DNA of 64,000 bases, taken from positions 2,666,001-2,730,000 of the forward strand of contig CP099420.1 in NCBI GenBank assembly GCA_024114885.1. The letters run 5' to 3'. Every line of letters starts with the position of its first letter. Within the stretch, counting starts at the first letter, position 1. The position numbers and the translations under genes were made by a program. Of this stretch, positions 53,819 to 64,000 are shown one piece after another. The stretch comes from Septoria linicola. Its lineage: Eukaryota; Ascomycota; Dothideomycetes; Mycosphaerellales; Mycosphaerellaceae. The notes under the pieces are model-generated. The model was not told the origin of the DNA, made no database searches, and saw nothing but the letters and a program-made list of their open reading frames with translations.

Positions 53819-54879
53819 ATGGGCTCAATCGCACATGGGCCAGGTGCTCCACCTTGGACAATTCCAGTAATCGACTTTGCGAGGTGGAGACAGACCACAA
53901 ACCTGGAGGAAGGAGCTGCAGTCGCCAAAGATCTCATCTCAGCATGTCAGACCATTGGCTTTGTGTACATCATCAACCACGGACTTCCACAAGATCTCCT
54001 TGACGAAGCATTCAACACCTCAAAGAGACTTTTCGATCTGCCTCTGCCGAAGAAGATGTTAGCTCCTCACCCAGACGGTTCAGATATCCATCGTGGCTAC
54101 TCTTATCCTGGTCTCGAGAAAGTGTCGCCGTACTCGGTGGCGACGTCGCAGAAGGCGAGAGGTTGCGCGAGGTGGTTGACGTGAAGGAGTCTTACGAAGT
54201 TGGTTCGGAAGAGAACACACTCCAGCCGAATGTCTGACTTCCAGAATTAACGCTGCCGGAGTTTCGTGAGTTCACAACCTCGTTCTACTGGTCCTGTAAC
54301 ACAGTCGCATACGAGATTCTACGTTGTATTGCGGCAGGACTCGAGTCACCAGATCCGGACTTCTTTCCCGGCTACTGTTCGGGGCACAACAACCAGTTGC
54401 GACTACTGCATTATCCTCCTGTTCCAGCTTCCGATCTCGAGACGGGGAAGAGCGCCCGGATCTCGAGCCATAGCGATTGGGGGATCATAACGCTCTTGTT
54501 CCAAGACGATTGCGGAGGCCTCGAAGTGGAGCATCCTCATAAGCCGGGAGTGTTCGTTAGTGCAACTCCAATGCCGGGCGCTTGCGTGATGAACGTGGGA
54601 GACCTGTTGATGCGTTGGACGAATGACACCTTGAAGTCGACTCTACATAGAGTTACGCTTCCGCCGATGTCAAGGCGATACTGTACAGCTGCAGCGGGTG
54701 CAGAAAGGATGACCAGGGCTCGTTACTCAATTTCTTACTTCGTGAGTGCAGATCCAGATGCAGTGATAGAGTGTTTGTCGCAATGCATAAGTCTGGACAG
54801 GCCAGCGAAGTACGAGCCTGTAACGCAACTTCAATATGGTAAGATGAGAGCAAAGGTCCAGTATCGCTCTTCGCAATAG
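53819..54879 (+). pseudogene. 2-oxoglutarate/Fe(II) oxygenase (IPNS-like), frameshift and stop
   Basis: ATG at 53819 starts a typical member: PWTIPVIDFARW, then GFVYIINHGLPQDLLDEAF and HRGYSYPGLEKV. After about 54122 the conserved protein continues in another frame (LGGDVAEGERLREVVDVKE), which implies one missing base. In that frame a TGA at 54235-54237 replaces the Trp usual in PNVWLPE. Beyond it the frame is open to 54879 and keeps the iron ligands HSDWG and LHRV and the cosubstrate block RARYSISYF. The family covers isopenicillin N synthase-like and other hydroxylases; the substrate is unknown. With two lesions I treat it as a pseudogene. A cryptic intron could bypass both but would delete a conserved block. 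Confidence 0.75.
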
Positions 54880-55137
54880 TGGTCCTTAGCTCGAATTCGG
54901 ATAGACAGCAGGCAACGTACAAGAACCGGTGGCAGCGCGTGCTTAGAAAGCTCCCGATATGCGGAACCATCTCCAGACGGTCGACGGCTTGAAGGACAGC
55001 CAGTCGCGCTTAGTTTGCCTTAGCTGTCGTCTCACCCGCTAGAGACAGGTGCAGTTGTAGCCACTTGAATATTACTCTGTGAATGTTCTGCTCATGATGA
55101 CGGCTACACATTATTGGACGTAGCCTGACAGGCGACT

Positions 55138-55713
55138 TCATCCCTCTCGCAGCAACCACGTCTGCCTTTCTTGATCATTGCTGTAAGCCTCGTCTGCAGT
55201 ATCTTCCTGCTGGGTAGCAGGCGAGAAACCACATCTAGTCAAGCATGTCACGCTTGCATCGTTCTTGGTATTGACCTTGGCAAAGAGTGCCTGCCCTGGA
55301 TGCTGCTCCTGATACCATATGCAAAAAGCTCTGGTAGCTTCCTGGGCGTAGCCTTTGCCCCAGTAATCAGGGTGAAGGGAGAAGCCAATTTCTCGAGGCC
55401 GGAAAGTGCCAACCAGACCGATTAGATCAGAAGAAGGCAGGACGGTGATAGCATGGATCATCGTGGGCTCTGTGAAATTTGAGGTATTGACCAGCACAAG
55501 TAGATCGTCAAGCATTTGCTCTGAGCGCTGCAACGTCTTATTTGGTCCCTGTTTTCTGTTGGTCCGTCAGTGACATATGTGATTCTGTCAGGAGTATCAA
55601 GCGTGCTCATACGTCCACTTCGTCACTTGAGGATCAGATTGAAGTCTATGAAAGTCTTCCAGATCAGCCTCGGTCACAGGCCGGAGCAGTAGCCGGTCAG
55701 TGGTGATGTTCAT
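55138..55713 (-). CDS. GNAT-family N-acetyltransferase
   Basis: Two exons (55713-55613, 55555-55138) with a 57-base intron (GTATGA donor, CCAACAG acceptor) give 172 residues. The start MNITTDRLLLRPVTEADLEDF is typical of the RimJ/RimL-like acetyltransferase_3 group. The acetyl-CoA site region reads IGFSLHPDYWGKGYAQEATRAF, and the C-terminal part has FAKVNTKNDASVTCLTRCGF, both diagnostic. It moves an acetyl group from acetyl-CoA to an amine; the substrate is not readable. It is the first intact gene to the right of the damaged block. Confidence 0.87.
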
Positions 55714-55996
55714 GGCTATAGTGGTGATTCAACGCAGCATTCCGCGGCCGCGTTGATGGCATGCAGTCCTCGGCGGAGAATGATGCTCTCAGTTCTAAGC
55801 ACGTCCTGGGCAAGCTGAAGCCGCCCTAGTTAGTCTGGCTCTAGATCTGGCTGGTTACAAGTTCAGGACAGAAGGGCGAAGCTGGGGACAAGGACGAGGA
55901 AGTAGGGGGCACCATAGCGGCTCGCGTGTCATTAACGAGCTCCGCTGCCGTCAACAACACGTCCCAAACGAGCCCCTGCCACCGTCTCCCATCAAG

Positions 55997-56665
55997 ATGA
56001 ACAGACTCTTCCGGCCATTGCTGGCTGGTCGTCAGGGATTGAGAGCGAGAGCGAGAGCGAGGCCTGGACACTGGCAGAGTCGGTTCGCGTCCAGCAAAAG
56101 CAGTGCCCCCTCGATTGCCACGACGAAAGAAACAGCACGCGTAGCACGCATTGAATCTCGACTTCCCAAGTTCCTGCGAAGATATGTCGAGCCACTTCGG
56201 AACGCTCCCATCTCGCATATTTCGGCCTTCTTGATCCTGCACGAGATTACTGCAGTGGTGCCGCTGTTCGCGTTGACAGCCGCCTTCCACTACACCAACT
56301 GGCTGCCACCCTTCATCAGCGAAGGCAAGTGGGTCAGCGATGGAATTGAGAAGTTTGGACGATACATGCGCAAGAAGGGCTGGCTGAGCAGCGAGACACG
56401 CGTGGGCAGATGGTTTGGCAGAGGCGAGACGGGCACCAGAATCGTCGTTGAGTTGGCCACGGCATATGCTGTTACCAAGGCTTTGCTGCCATTTCGCCTC
56501 ATTCTGAGTGTATGGGGCACGCCATGGTTTGCAACGTGGACTGTCTTGCCCATCACGAATCGCCTGGCAAGACTGTTCAAGAGCAAGAAGGCTGCTACTG
56601 CTGCTGCCCCGACTCCCGCACTAGGAACTGGTGCCACTGCGGCAGGAGCTGTCCCCAAGAAGTGA
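55997..56665 (+). CDS. FLILHELTA-family mitochondrial protein (MRX11-like)
   Basis: 222 residues, one exon, ATG at 55997. The N-terminus is Arg-rich without acids (RARARARPGHWQSRF), a clear mitochondrial presequence. The core holds FLILHEITAVVPLFAL, which is the namesake motif of the FLILHELTA family, followed by FHYTNWLPPFISEGKWVSDG and YMRKKGW. Two hydrophobic segments (about residues 78-95 and 155-185) suggest an inner membrane protein. The yeast relative that I recall, Mrx11, associates with mitochondrial gene expression complexes; the molecular role is unknown. The C-terminus is Ala/Lys-rich. Confidence 0.82.
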   Translation: MNRLFRPLLAGRQGLRARARARPGHWQSRFASSKSSAPSIATTKETARVARIESRLPKFLRRYVEPLRNAPISHISAFLILHEITAVVPLFALTAAFHYTNWLPPFISEGKWVSDGIEKFGRYMRKKGWLSSETRVGRWFGRGETGTRIVVELATAYAVTKALLPFRLILSVWGTPWFATWTVLPITNRLARLFKSKKAATAAAPTPALGTGATAAGAVPKK

Positions 56666-58197
56666 AGACAGGAAGGAAGCACTTGACAACTCTACTCTCA
56701 CCACTCTCTGGACATAACGCCCTCGCTACACTCTGCACATACGAGACTGCCTTTCACACGGCCACTCATACGGAAACGACATTCCTCTCTGCTGGATCCC
56801 GAAAACTCCGACTCTGTCGACAGCCGGGAACGCCGGAAGTACTGCTAAGGTTCAAACCCCTCGGCACCAGCTTTACGTTCATAAGTTCCACAAAGACCTG
56901 CTGACTACGGATCCTCTGGTGCACGCGTCTCGCTCAGGTTATAGGCTCGAATCAAAAGCAGAGTGCTCCGTGGTGGACCTACAGCCAAGGTCTGGGTTCG
57001 ACTCCTGATTTGAGATTGAGCGCGTGTCTTTTTGCATTTTCGCTCACAAATGGCTTTCTGATCGACACTGCGCCTTCCTGCGCTTCTTGTTACTTCTTCG
57101 ACATTGCTGGAGACAACATGCTCACACTCAGCTGCATGTATCCACGGCTCTCGTCACGCTCGTACATTTGATGAGCTATCTGCGTGAGGCGCACGCGCAA
57201 CTCAGGAAGCTGATGCAGGATGCGATTCGAGAACTGTCGCAATCTGACTCTTATGCATCTTGAACTGCAGACATGGCGTTTCAGGTCGCTGCGCTCGACT
57301 CGCACCGTTTGGCACCTTCCTCAAGGCTCGGAGAAATTAGCCAAGCTGGTAACAACGCAGCCAACGAATGTTGGCTGTCCGATTCCTTTCAGGAACAGTT
57401 TGCGAAGCAAGCTTCGAAGCATGCGCTGCTATGTGTTACTCGCACGTAGCCTGATGCGCACTGCCCATTCACCAAGCTTGTGTTATCGATATGTCAATGT
57501 TGTCAAGGAGACTGCGGAATCAGAAGAGCTGTAACAGCGTACAACACTGAAATTTTTCAATAGCACACAGGATCATCGATAGCGATTACGTCTATCAATA
57601 CCTCTGCGACGTAACAACCATGGGGACGCTCGTCGCTATTACTGAGCCTACTTTGAAGCTACGAATTGGCGTGGCCGTGCCAGCGAAAGCGCACCTGACT
57701 TTTGTTGGAGCTGCCTTCTGGCTTCGAGAGGTTGTATACGCAGCAACATCATAGCATGCGCGACTCTCTTACGCGTGCGTGGCCTGACGCAAGGTATATA
57801 CTCGCTGCCTCACATTTTGCTCGATTCTTGCCATGCTGGCACCGCTTGCACGGCTAACGTGTTCGCCACCTGCTGAGGTCAAAACTTTGAACTGCAGAGC
57901 CCACGTCATAGTCAGACAAATGACAGATACTTCGCATTGCGTCCATATGGTTGAGCCTAGCTGTTGTGCTTCTAGAACTCATGTTCCGCGGAGGGCCGGT
58001 CACTGGCGACATTGCACGTCATAGCCCGATGGCTCGTATGTCAGCCCTGTGACATACTGGAGCCAAATTCCACCACAGCTCAATCGATCAAGACACAAAA
58101 CATATCCTCTGCTTTTCACACACCATTCAATGCGACCAACTCCATCATTACTTACTAGTGCAGCATCTTCAACAATTGACATCTTAAACATCTTAAT
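56666..58197. other. Long intergenic stretch, no gene seen
   Basis: 1.5 kb between two plus-strand genes. It contains a tRNA B-box-like sequence (GGGTTCGACTCC near 56993-57005) without a convincing cloverleaf. Short frames only. Confidence 0.4.
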
Positions 58198-59581
58198 ATG
58201 GCCAGTGAAACCAAGTTCGAAGGTAGTTCTTGTCCAACTCAACAGAATCTCGTGCACTTCTGACAGAGATCAGGCTGGGTCGGCCTCGATGCGGACAGCG
58301 TCAATGGCAACATGAAATGGCAGACCTACGAAGCCAAGACATGGGAAGAAAGCGATGTCGACATTGAAATCTCCCACTGTGGTGTCTGCGGATCAGACTT
58401 GCACACTCTGCGATCTGGTTGGGGCGAGACTCCGTACCCAGCTGTCGTCGGACACGAGGTACATCACTACCAGCCATCAACCTGCGCATAACATCACTTA
58501 ACGCCAGACTTTAGATCGTAGGCAAAGCCATCCGCGTCGGCAAATCCGCCATGACCGCCTCTGGCAAGCCTATCAAGGAGGGCGATCGCATCGGCGTCGG
58601 CGCCCAATGCAAGTCCTGTTTGAAACCAGACTGCGAGCAATGCGCCGAAGGAATCGAGAACCACTGCCCCAATGACATGGTTGGAACGTACGGAGCCAAG
58701 TACAAGAACGGCGAGACTGCACAGGGCGGGTATGCGAAGTACTGGCGTGGAAACTCGCATTTCGTGTTCCATATTCCCGAGAAGGTGCCTAGTGAGATGG
58801 CGGCGCCGATGTTATGTGGTGGTAAGCTTTCACTGGACATCACTCCTCATATTTTAAGACAATTGCTGACTTGTGTTCGCTACTCTACAGGCGTGACTAC
58901 CTACAGTCCTTTGAAGCAGAATGGTTGTGGACCAGGCAAGAGGGTTGGTGTCGTTGGTATCGGAGGTGCGTAGTATCGTTTTGCTTCGACGTTTATTGCT
59001 AGCGCATGCTGACTGAGTCCTACTGCTCAGGTCTTGGCCACTTCGGTCTCCTCTGGGCAAGTACTCCATATCATCCCCATTGCATCACTGTACATAATGC
59101 TAATCCTTGTCCCGTTTAGGCCAAAGCCCTTGGCGCCGATAAAGTCGTCGCCATCTCCCGTGGCCGCAGTAAAGAAGAAGACGCCCGCAAACTCGGCGCA
59201 GACGACTTCATCGCCACCTCGGAAGAAGGCTGGGAGACCAAACACGCTGGCTCCCTCGATCTGATCATCTCCTCCGTCTCCTCTCCCAAGATGCCTCTCG
59301 AAGGCTACCTCAGCCTCCTCGCATTCCAAGGCCGATACATCCAACTTGGCATTCCAGAGAATCCTCTTCCCAACTTCAGTGCAGCAGCTCTGGTCATGAA
59401 GCGCGCGACAATGGGTGGAAGTTTGATCGGAGCTCCTCATGAGATTGAGGAGATGTTGCAGTTGGCTGCGGATAAGGACGTCAAGGCCTGGATTCAGACG
59501 AGGCCGATGGGAGATGCGAATCAGGTGATTCAGGACTTTGAGGCTGGGAAGCCGAGATATAGGTTCTGCTTGACCAACTAG
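58198..59581 (+). CDS. NADP-type zinc alcohol dehydrogenase (ADH6/cinnamyl type)
   Basis: Six exons (58198-58222, 58274-58458, 58515-58821, 58891-58965, 59031-59056, 59120-59581) give 359 residues. Four introns are GT-AG; the fifth (59057-59119) begins GCAAGT and must be GC-AG to keep LLWAKALGA in frame. The catalytic zinc site is CGVCGSD and GHE. The structural zinc loop is CKSCLKPDCEQCAEGIENHC. The nucleotide fold reads VGVVGIGGLGHFG. The start MASETKFEGWVGLD and the overall shape match yeast Adh6/Adh7, medium-chain reductases of aliphatic and cinnamyl aldehydes using NADPH. Cytosolic; the physiological substrate is inferred only. Confidence 0.93.
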
Positions 59582-60527
59582 ATGATGAGAGAAACGATAG
59601 ATGCGGTTGAACTGTAGATTACATATGCTAGACTCGAACGTGTAGAACTGACGAATGCCAGATATGGCTTGGATGATTTCAGCAATATGCACACATTGAT
59701 AAGTGCGAATGAGCAGCATATGTCTCTGTGATCGAATACTTCCTAGCACTCCGCACGACTCGTCCTTCATCATACAGAGAGCGACAACGTAACGCATACC
59801 ATACTATGTCTATCGCGTCCCACAACCACACACATATCTTCGACCCATGCCATCACCTGACCATACCTTCATGCACGTCAACACAGTGACATGGACTAGC
59901 TTTCCATCTAGCAGGGAGACGAGCGAAGCGAGGCTTCGTCTCGCTTGGCTTCACACACGAGCTGGGGAGTATACAAGGGGGCAAAAAGGGAGGCGGTGAA
60001 GTAGAAACAAGGTTGTGCAGGCATTGAGATTGATACATTGCCTCTTGTCTCAGGGCGGCAGGTCACGGATATGGTGAGATCCACAATGTTGTGCAGGAGA
60101 CCGGGCTTCGCGCCGTTGCAGAATCGGTGTGTGCGCCGGTGCTGAGCTGGTGCGAGGATCGGTATCGCGCTTCGCGGGAGAGGTTCGGGAGATTGGGTTG
60201 AGTTTTGGAATGAGGATCTAGGGGTGTGGCGTGAGTAGGAGGCATAGATTGTGGGATTGGTGTGTTTTGTAGGTAGTGGGCGACTGGAGGTGATGTGGAA
60301 GGTGTGAACAGGGAGAGTGGAAGGACATCTCCGCGACATGATCTGGCGGGATGGAGCGCTGCTTCTGCCAATCGTAGTCGTTTCTTGCATGCAGACTATT
60401 CATTTTCTAACGAAGCCATAATACAACCACAAAGTCCAGCGTGTCGCCGCATTGCAAGCACCTAGATTCCCCCAAAGTGGACGCCGAACGCCAGACATCT
60501 CTTCTCAATGGACCGGCCTTTTCGCCA
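59582..60527. other. Intergenic stretch between convergent genes
   Basis: About 950 bases with the 3' ends of the ADH and BUD31 genes. A minus-strand frame here is Pro/Ser/His-rich and looks random. Confidence 0.4.
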
Positions 60528-61159
60528 CTAGTCGTTGCTGGAACAGCCTCTGCATCCACAGCTGACGCACTGAATCTCCTGGTCCTCCTTCAACTGCTCT
60601 CTTGGCACGCGACAGATGCAGGTACTGTTGAAGTTGGTCTCCTTGGTCTGTATGCACCTCAAGCAGCAAAGCTTCTCGTAGCCCTGCTTCTTCCACTTGG
60701 CAATGAGGTTGGCATCGGCGTAGTTGTTCTTCAGCAGCCAATCATACAGTTTCTTGGAGATGGCTTCTTTATCGTAGTAGAGATCATAGATGTATCTCGA
60801 GCCTGCGAGCTGAATTGTCAGTATGTGCAGGTGGTCGAGCCACATAGAGCGTGAGGTCAAGATGGGACAATGACTCACTTTTGTGGCTCGCGTCGGGGGC
60901 GAGCATGGTTTCAAGTAGCATATGATAGTCGTTTTGGAAGTGCGAAAGTACGCAGAGCATGTCACGTTGGGAAGGGGAAATACATACGTTGATGGGTGAT
61001 CTGAAAGACCGGCCAGAGCATTTCATGCTTCTTTTTGCCTTCGTGGCTGGCGTTTTCGGCATCTTTCATCTTGTTCTGGAACTCGAGCAGAGTATCCTCG
61101 ATGTCTTCGAAGCCCTCTGGCGGCGGCTTGCGATTCTTGGCTGTGCGTATGGCAGGCAT
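60528..61159 (-). CDS. BUD31: Pre-mRNA splicing factor BUD31 (G10 protein)
   Basis: Two exons (61159-60988, 60802-60528) give 148 residues, close to the human 144. Bud31 sits near the catalytic RNA core of the spliceosome. The start MPAIRTAKNRKPPPEGFEDI, the join THQR-SRYIYDLYYDKEAI, KWKKQGYEKLCCLRCIQTKE, and the Cys-rich end TCICRVP and CVSCGCRGCSS are all diagnostic and form its zinc clusters. The intron is 185 bases, several times longer than the others here, and contains an internal GTGAGT and a TACTGAC. It is divergent from CBP80. Confidence 0.96.
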
Positions 61160-61456
61160 AGTGGCGGAATATGTGCTATCAGATCTGGTTCAATACCTGT
61201 CGCTCCGGAACTTTGCCGTGATGGATCAGAGACGCGGTCGGCTGTGCGTGAGACAGAGCCCGCGGTTGATGTCACTGGTTATTATGCTGTTGATGGCGGC
61301 TGGAGAAGTGAGAGCGAAGAAAGCACATGTGAAGAGGCTGACGGCAACAGCCGATTGGTCAATCTGAGTCGCGCTTTCCATCGCGATGAGCTCTTGTGAG
61401 CTATTCTAAGCTGTTTCTCGCCCGTCGACACTTCCTGCCACTCCATCAACGACGAC
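61160..61456. promoter_or_regulatory. Divergent promoter region, BUD31 and CBP80
   Basis: 297 bases between the outward-facing start codons of two pre-mRNA processing genes. No specific site is claimed. Confidence 0.5.
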
Positions 61457-64000
61457 ATGGCGGACACGGACACTCGACGCGACTATCGCGACGGCGGTGG
61501 CAGAGACCGAGGCCACGGCGGGGGCGGTGGAGGAGGTCGATTCAACAAGCGCAAGCGACGAGGTAAGATTCTCCTGAGCAATGCGCAAACACGTTCATCA
61601 GATTTGTGGTATCGATATGATCGCTAACGACGACTACGCGCAGACGACGACGACTACGATCAAGGCTTCCGCAACCAGCGACAACGCCAAGAACCTCCTC
61701 CAGGCACGAGAATTAGGAAAGGACTGCTGGAAATCGGGGAGGATCTGCTGCGTCTGCCACATGAGGTCGCTGCGAATGTGGCCAAATTGGCTGCCGACAA
61801 CTACGATGATGAATACGTCAAGGATACCTTCCGCGTCGCATCGCTGAAATTGGTCCTGGAGCAGCCTTTCAAGATTCCGTTCATCGCGGCTGTGGTGCTC
61901 TATGCGAATGGAGAACGATCCGAGATGGCAGAAGATCTGATCAAGCACGTTTCGCAGGAGCTGCAGGGTGCGATGGATGCTGGCAGACTAAAGGACGTCA
62001 AGCTCCTCCTACGCTTCCTGGCCTGCCTTGGACCACTCTTTGAGCAGGATGGCATGCTGGCCGTTCTGGACGAGCTGTTCGACAAGGCTGCAGATCTGCA
62101 GACTGCGTCGACTGAGGATGCTGTCGGAATTGAGCTGTGCAAGATCATTCTGCTTACCATTCCGTACCTCATTGCCGCAAGCACAGACGCCTCATTGCCG
62201 CAGAAAGTGGGCGAGCTTCTTGAGAAGACGGAGATCATCGCTTCTACGGCGCATACGCTGGAAGCGCTTGTTGACCCATACCCGCAGCAAGAGGGTCAGG
62301 AGAGAGCCATGGCGTGCCAAAGCTTGGTCTCCCTCCTGCAGACCCAGCTGAACGACGAAGCCAGTAACGGCTGGAAGCTCTTCTGCATTCCCAGAGTTTA
62401 CGATGCGAGCTACAAAGTCGCAGCTGTCAAGGCAGAAAATGGAGACGGAGAAAGCGAAATGAATGGAGAAGAAGAAGTCAAGGAACCCGTCAAGCACAGC
62501 TTCCCATCAGTGACGGTGCCTTCGACCATCAGCGCAGGATCCAAGATACTTCTACCAGAAGTCTACTTCTCACTATTTGCCGACCAAGAGATCGAGTCAG
62601 TGCCCACGACAGCCAACATCGCATCCTCACTCCTACGTGACGCGATCACCGATACCATCAACATCCTCGACTTCAACCGTAATGCAGTCGCAAAGTTTCT
62701 CAACGAAATCGACTGCTACTGGGCCAAGGATACCTTCGTCAAGCGCTCCACGACATTCGACAAGCTGCGAGACTTGCCCGAGGGCAGACCAACCTGGAAG
62801 CCTGAAGATGTCGCGATTGACGCAATCTTCTCCCAAATCTTCCAATTGCCGACACCCGAACACCGTCTCGTGTACTATCACTCCTTGATCACAGAGTCTT
62901 GCAAGATCTCCCCTGGTGCCATAGCTCCAAGCTTGGGACGCGCGATTCGTTTCCTATTCCGGAACATTGATCAGATGGACATGGAGTTGTCGTATCGATT
63001 CATGGACTGGTTTGCCCATCATCTCAGCAACTTTGAGTTCCGTTGGAAGTGGACAGAGTGGTAAGTCAATTCTAAAGTCAAAGCTCGCTCATGTTTCAAA
63101 AGCCGACATATTGACATCAAATGACCAGGGTGCCGGATGTGGAACTTCCTGACCTCGACCCGAAGAAGGCATTCATCAACGGCGTTCTTGACAAGGAGAT
63201 CCGCCTGTCGTTCGCGAAACGCATTCGCGCAACGCTCCCGGAGCCTTATCACAAGCTTATTCCAGCCAGCAAGGAGAAGGACATCCCAGACTTTAAGTTT
63301 GCCGATGACCAGACTCCTTACGCCAAAGAAGGCCGCGAAGTTTTGGCCTTGTTGAAGAAGAAAGCCTCCGAGGATGAAATCCAAAAGGTCCTGGACTCGG
63401 TACATGAACAGGCTACTGCCCTGGGAGCCGCCGACCCACTTGTCGCCTCGACTGACATCTACATGACTTCCATCCTCAGCATTGGATCCAAGTCATTGTC
63501 ACATGTGTTATCGACCATCGATCGCTGCAAAGAACGTCTGCTGAGTATCGGTCAAGGTTCCGAGTCAGCAAGACGACAAGTCATCGGCTCTGTCGTTGAC
63601 TTTTGGTCGGACCATCCCGGCACTGCTGTGAACATAGTCGATAAGCTATTGAACTACACCATCATCACGCCGATGAGCGTGATCTCATGGGCGCTGATAG
63701 ATCGCATGGATCGTGGGCGAGCGCTTGCAAGCAGCCAGATCTACGAGATGGTGAGCATCACAATGTTCAAGGTCACGAATCGCGTCAGGCAGGTCCTTCG
63801 CGAGAGGAACAATACCAATCTGGACTTCTCGAGTAGGAAGCAGATCGACGAGGCTCTGCCCAACGAGCGACAAGCTATGCGAGACTTGTTCGCTGCCATC
63901 GAAGATGCTGTCGCTGCTGTGGCCAGCGGTGCCCAGGACGAGATGATTGAACGTTTCGATGGCGACAGTGCCGAACAGCAGCTCATCAGACTCTGGGGCA
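61457..64000 (+). CDS. CBP80: Nuclear cap-binding complex large subunit CBP80 (3' end cut by window)
   Basis: Exons 61457-61562, 61644-63060 and 63129 to the window edge; introns of 81 and 68 bases. About 798 residues are visible, close to full length. CBP80 with CBP20 binds the 5' cap of nuclear transcripts and supports splicing and export. A Gly/Arg-rich and basic start (GGGGGGGRFNKRKRR) leads into the first MIF4G helical domain (LLEIGEDLLRLPHEVAANVA, IPFIAAVVLYAN). The middle domain has SLGRAIRFLFRNIDQMDMEL and FMDWFAHHLSNFEFRWKWTEW-VPD across the second intron. A third MIF4G-like part follows (SIGSKSLSHVLSTIDRCKE). No stop is reached by base 64000. Confidence 0.95.

Noticed and set aside
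54162..54245. Possible 84-base intron in the 2OG oxygenase that would bypass the frameshift and stop
   Set aside because: The acceptor and branch look fair, but the donor (GTTGCG) is weak and the intron would remove a block that is strongly conserved as protein.
49657..54879. Repeat-induced point mutation as the cause of the damaged block
   Set aside because: Several lesions are indels and one change is T-to-C type; base composition is not AT-rich. RIP indices were not computed.
56920..57015. tRNA-like sequence with a B-box (GGGTTCGACTCC) and partial acceptor pairing
   Set aside because: A seven-base acceptor pairing with wobbles can be drawn, but the T stem pairs poorly and no D arm or anticodon arm with correct spacing was found. 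Could be a tRNA relic; a tRNAscan-type search would decide.
1..64000. CRISPR arrays, insertion sequences, biosynthetic core genes (PKS/NRPS) or other defence systems
   Set aside because: None seen. The window has eukaryotic gene structure and no polyketide or peptide synthetase domains, so the damaged oxygenase and tyrosinase cannot be tied to a metabolite cluster.

Overview
This window looks like nuclear DNA of a filamentous ascomycete, most likely a Dothideomycete (class assignment is inference). Genes are dense on both strands. Introns are short (about 48 to 83 bases, one of 185) with GTRAGT-type donors, CTRAC/CTGAC branch points and AG acceptors. The proteins are recognisable Pezizomycotina families. 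There is no operon, CRISPR array, insertion sequence or confident RNA gene. I read 37 protein-coding loci: 33 look intact or run off an edge, and 4 look broken. Exon joins were worked out by hand from splice signals, reading frame and family conservation, and all spliced lengths quoted were checked to be divisible by three.

Left part (1-15 kb): the start of the Fe-S cluster scaffold ATPase CFD1; a chromodomain protein fused to an HDA-complex subunit 2/3 domain; a GFA-type zinc protein; a secreted subtilisin; an LCCL-domain membrane protein; a Cys-rich GPI-type surface protein; and the palmitoyltransferase partner ERF4. From 15.3 to 19.8 kb lie five adjacent membrane proteins of unknown function, two with PPxY motifs. 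From 20 to 28 kb are an SDR enzyme, a sucrose-type transporter, a PlsC acyltransferase and a mitochondrial-type NAD(H) kinase.

Middle part (28-47 kb): mostly core cell machinery, much of it in divergent pairs: a glycine-rich-domain protein with a Gly/Cys tail, ARPC3 with V-ATPase subunit f, BRE1 with BDP1, and URC1 with ELF1, plus small unknown proteins.

Right part: 49.6-54.9 kb is a run of four damaged accessory genes: a tyrosinase, a CE16/GDSL esterase, an NCS1 permease and a 2-oxoglutarate oxygenase. Each carries frameshifts, stops or truncation, and the esterase and permease are both cut short facing each other. After that come a GNAT acetyltransferase, a FLILHELTA-family mitochondrial protein, a zinc alcohol dehydrogenase with a GC-AG intron, and the divergent RNA-processing pair BUD31 and CBP80 (the latter runs off the right edge).

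I did not find a convincing new multi-gene system. The most notable signals are the decay island, the membrane-protein cluster with PPxY motifs, and the Gly/Cys tail of the GRDP protein.
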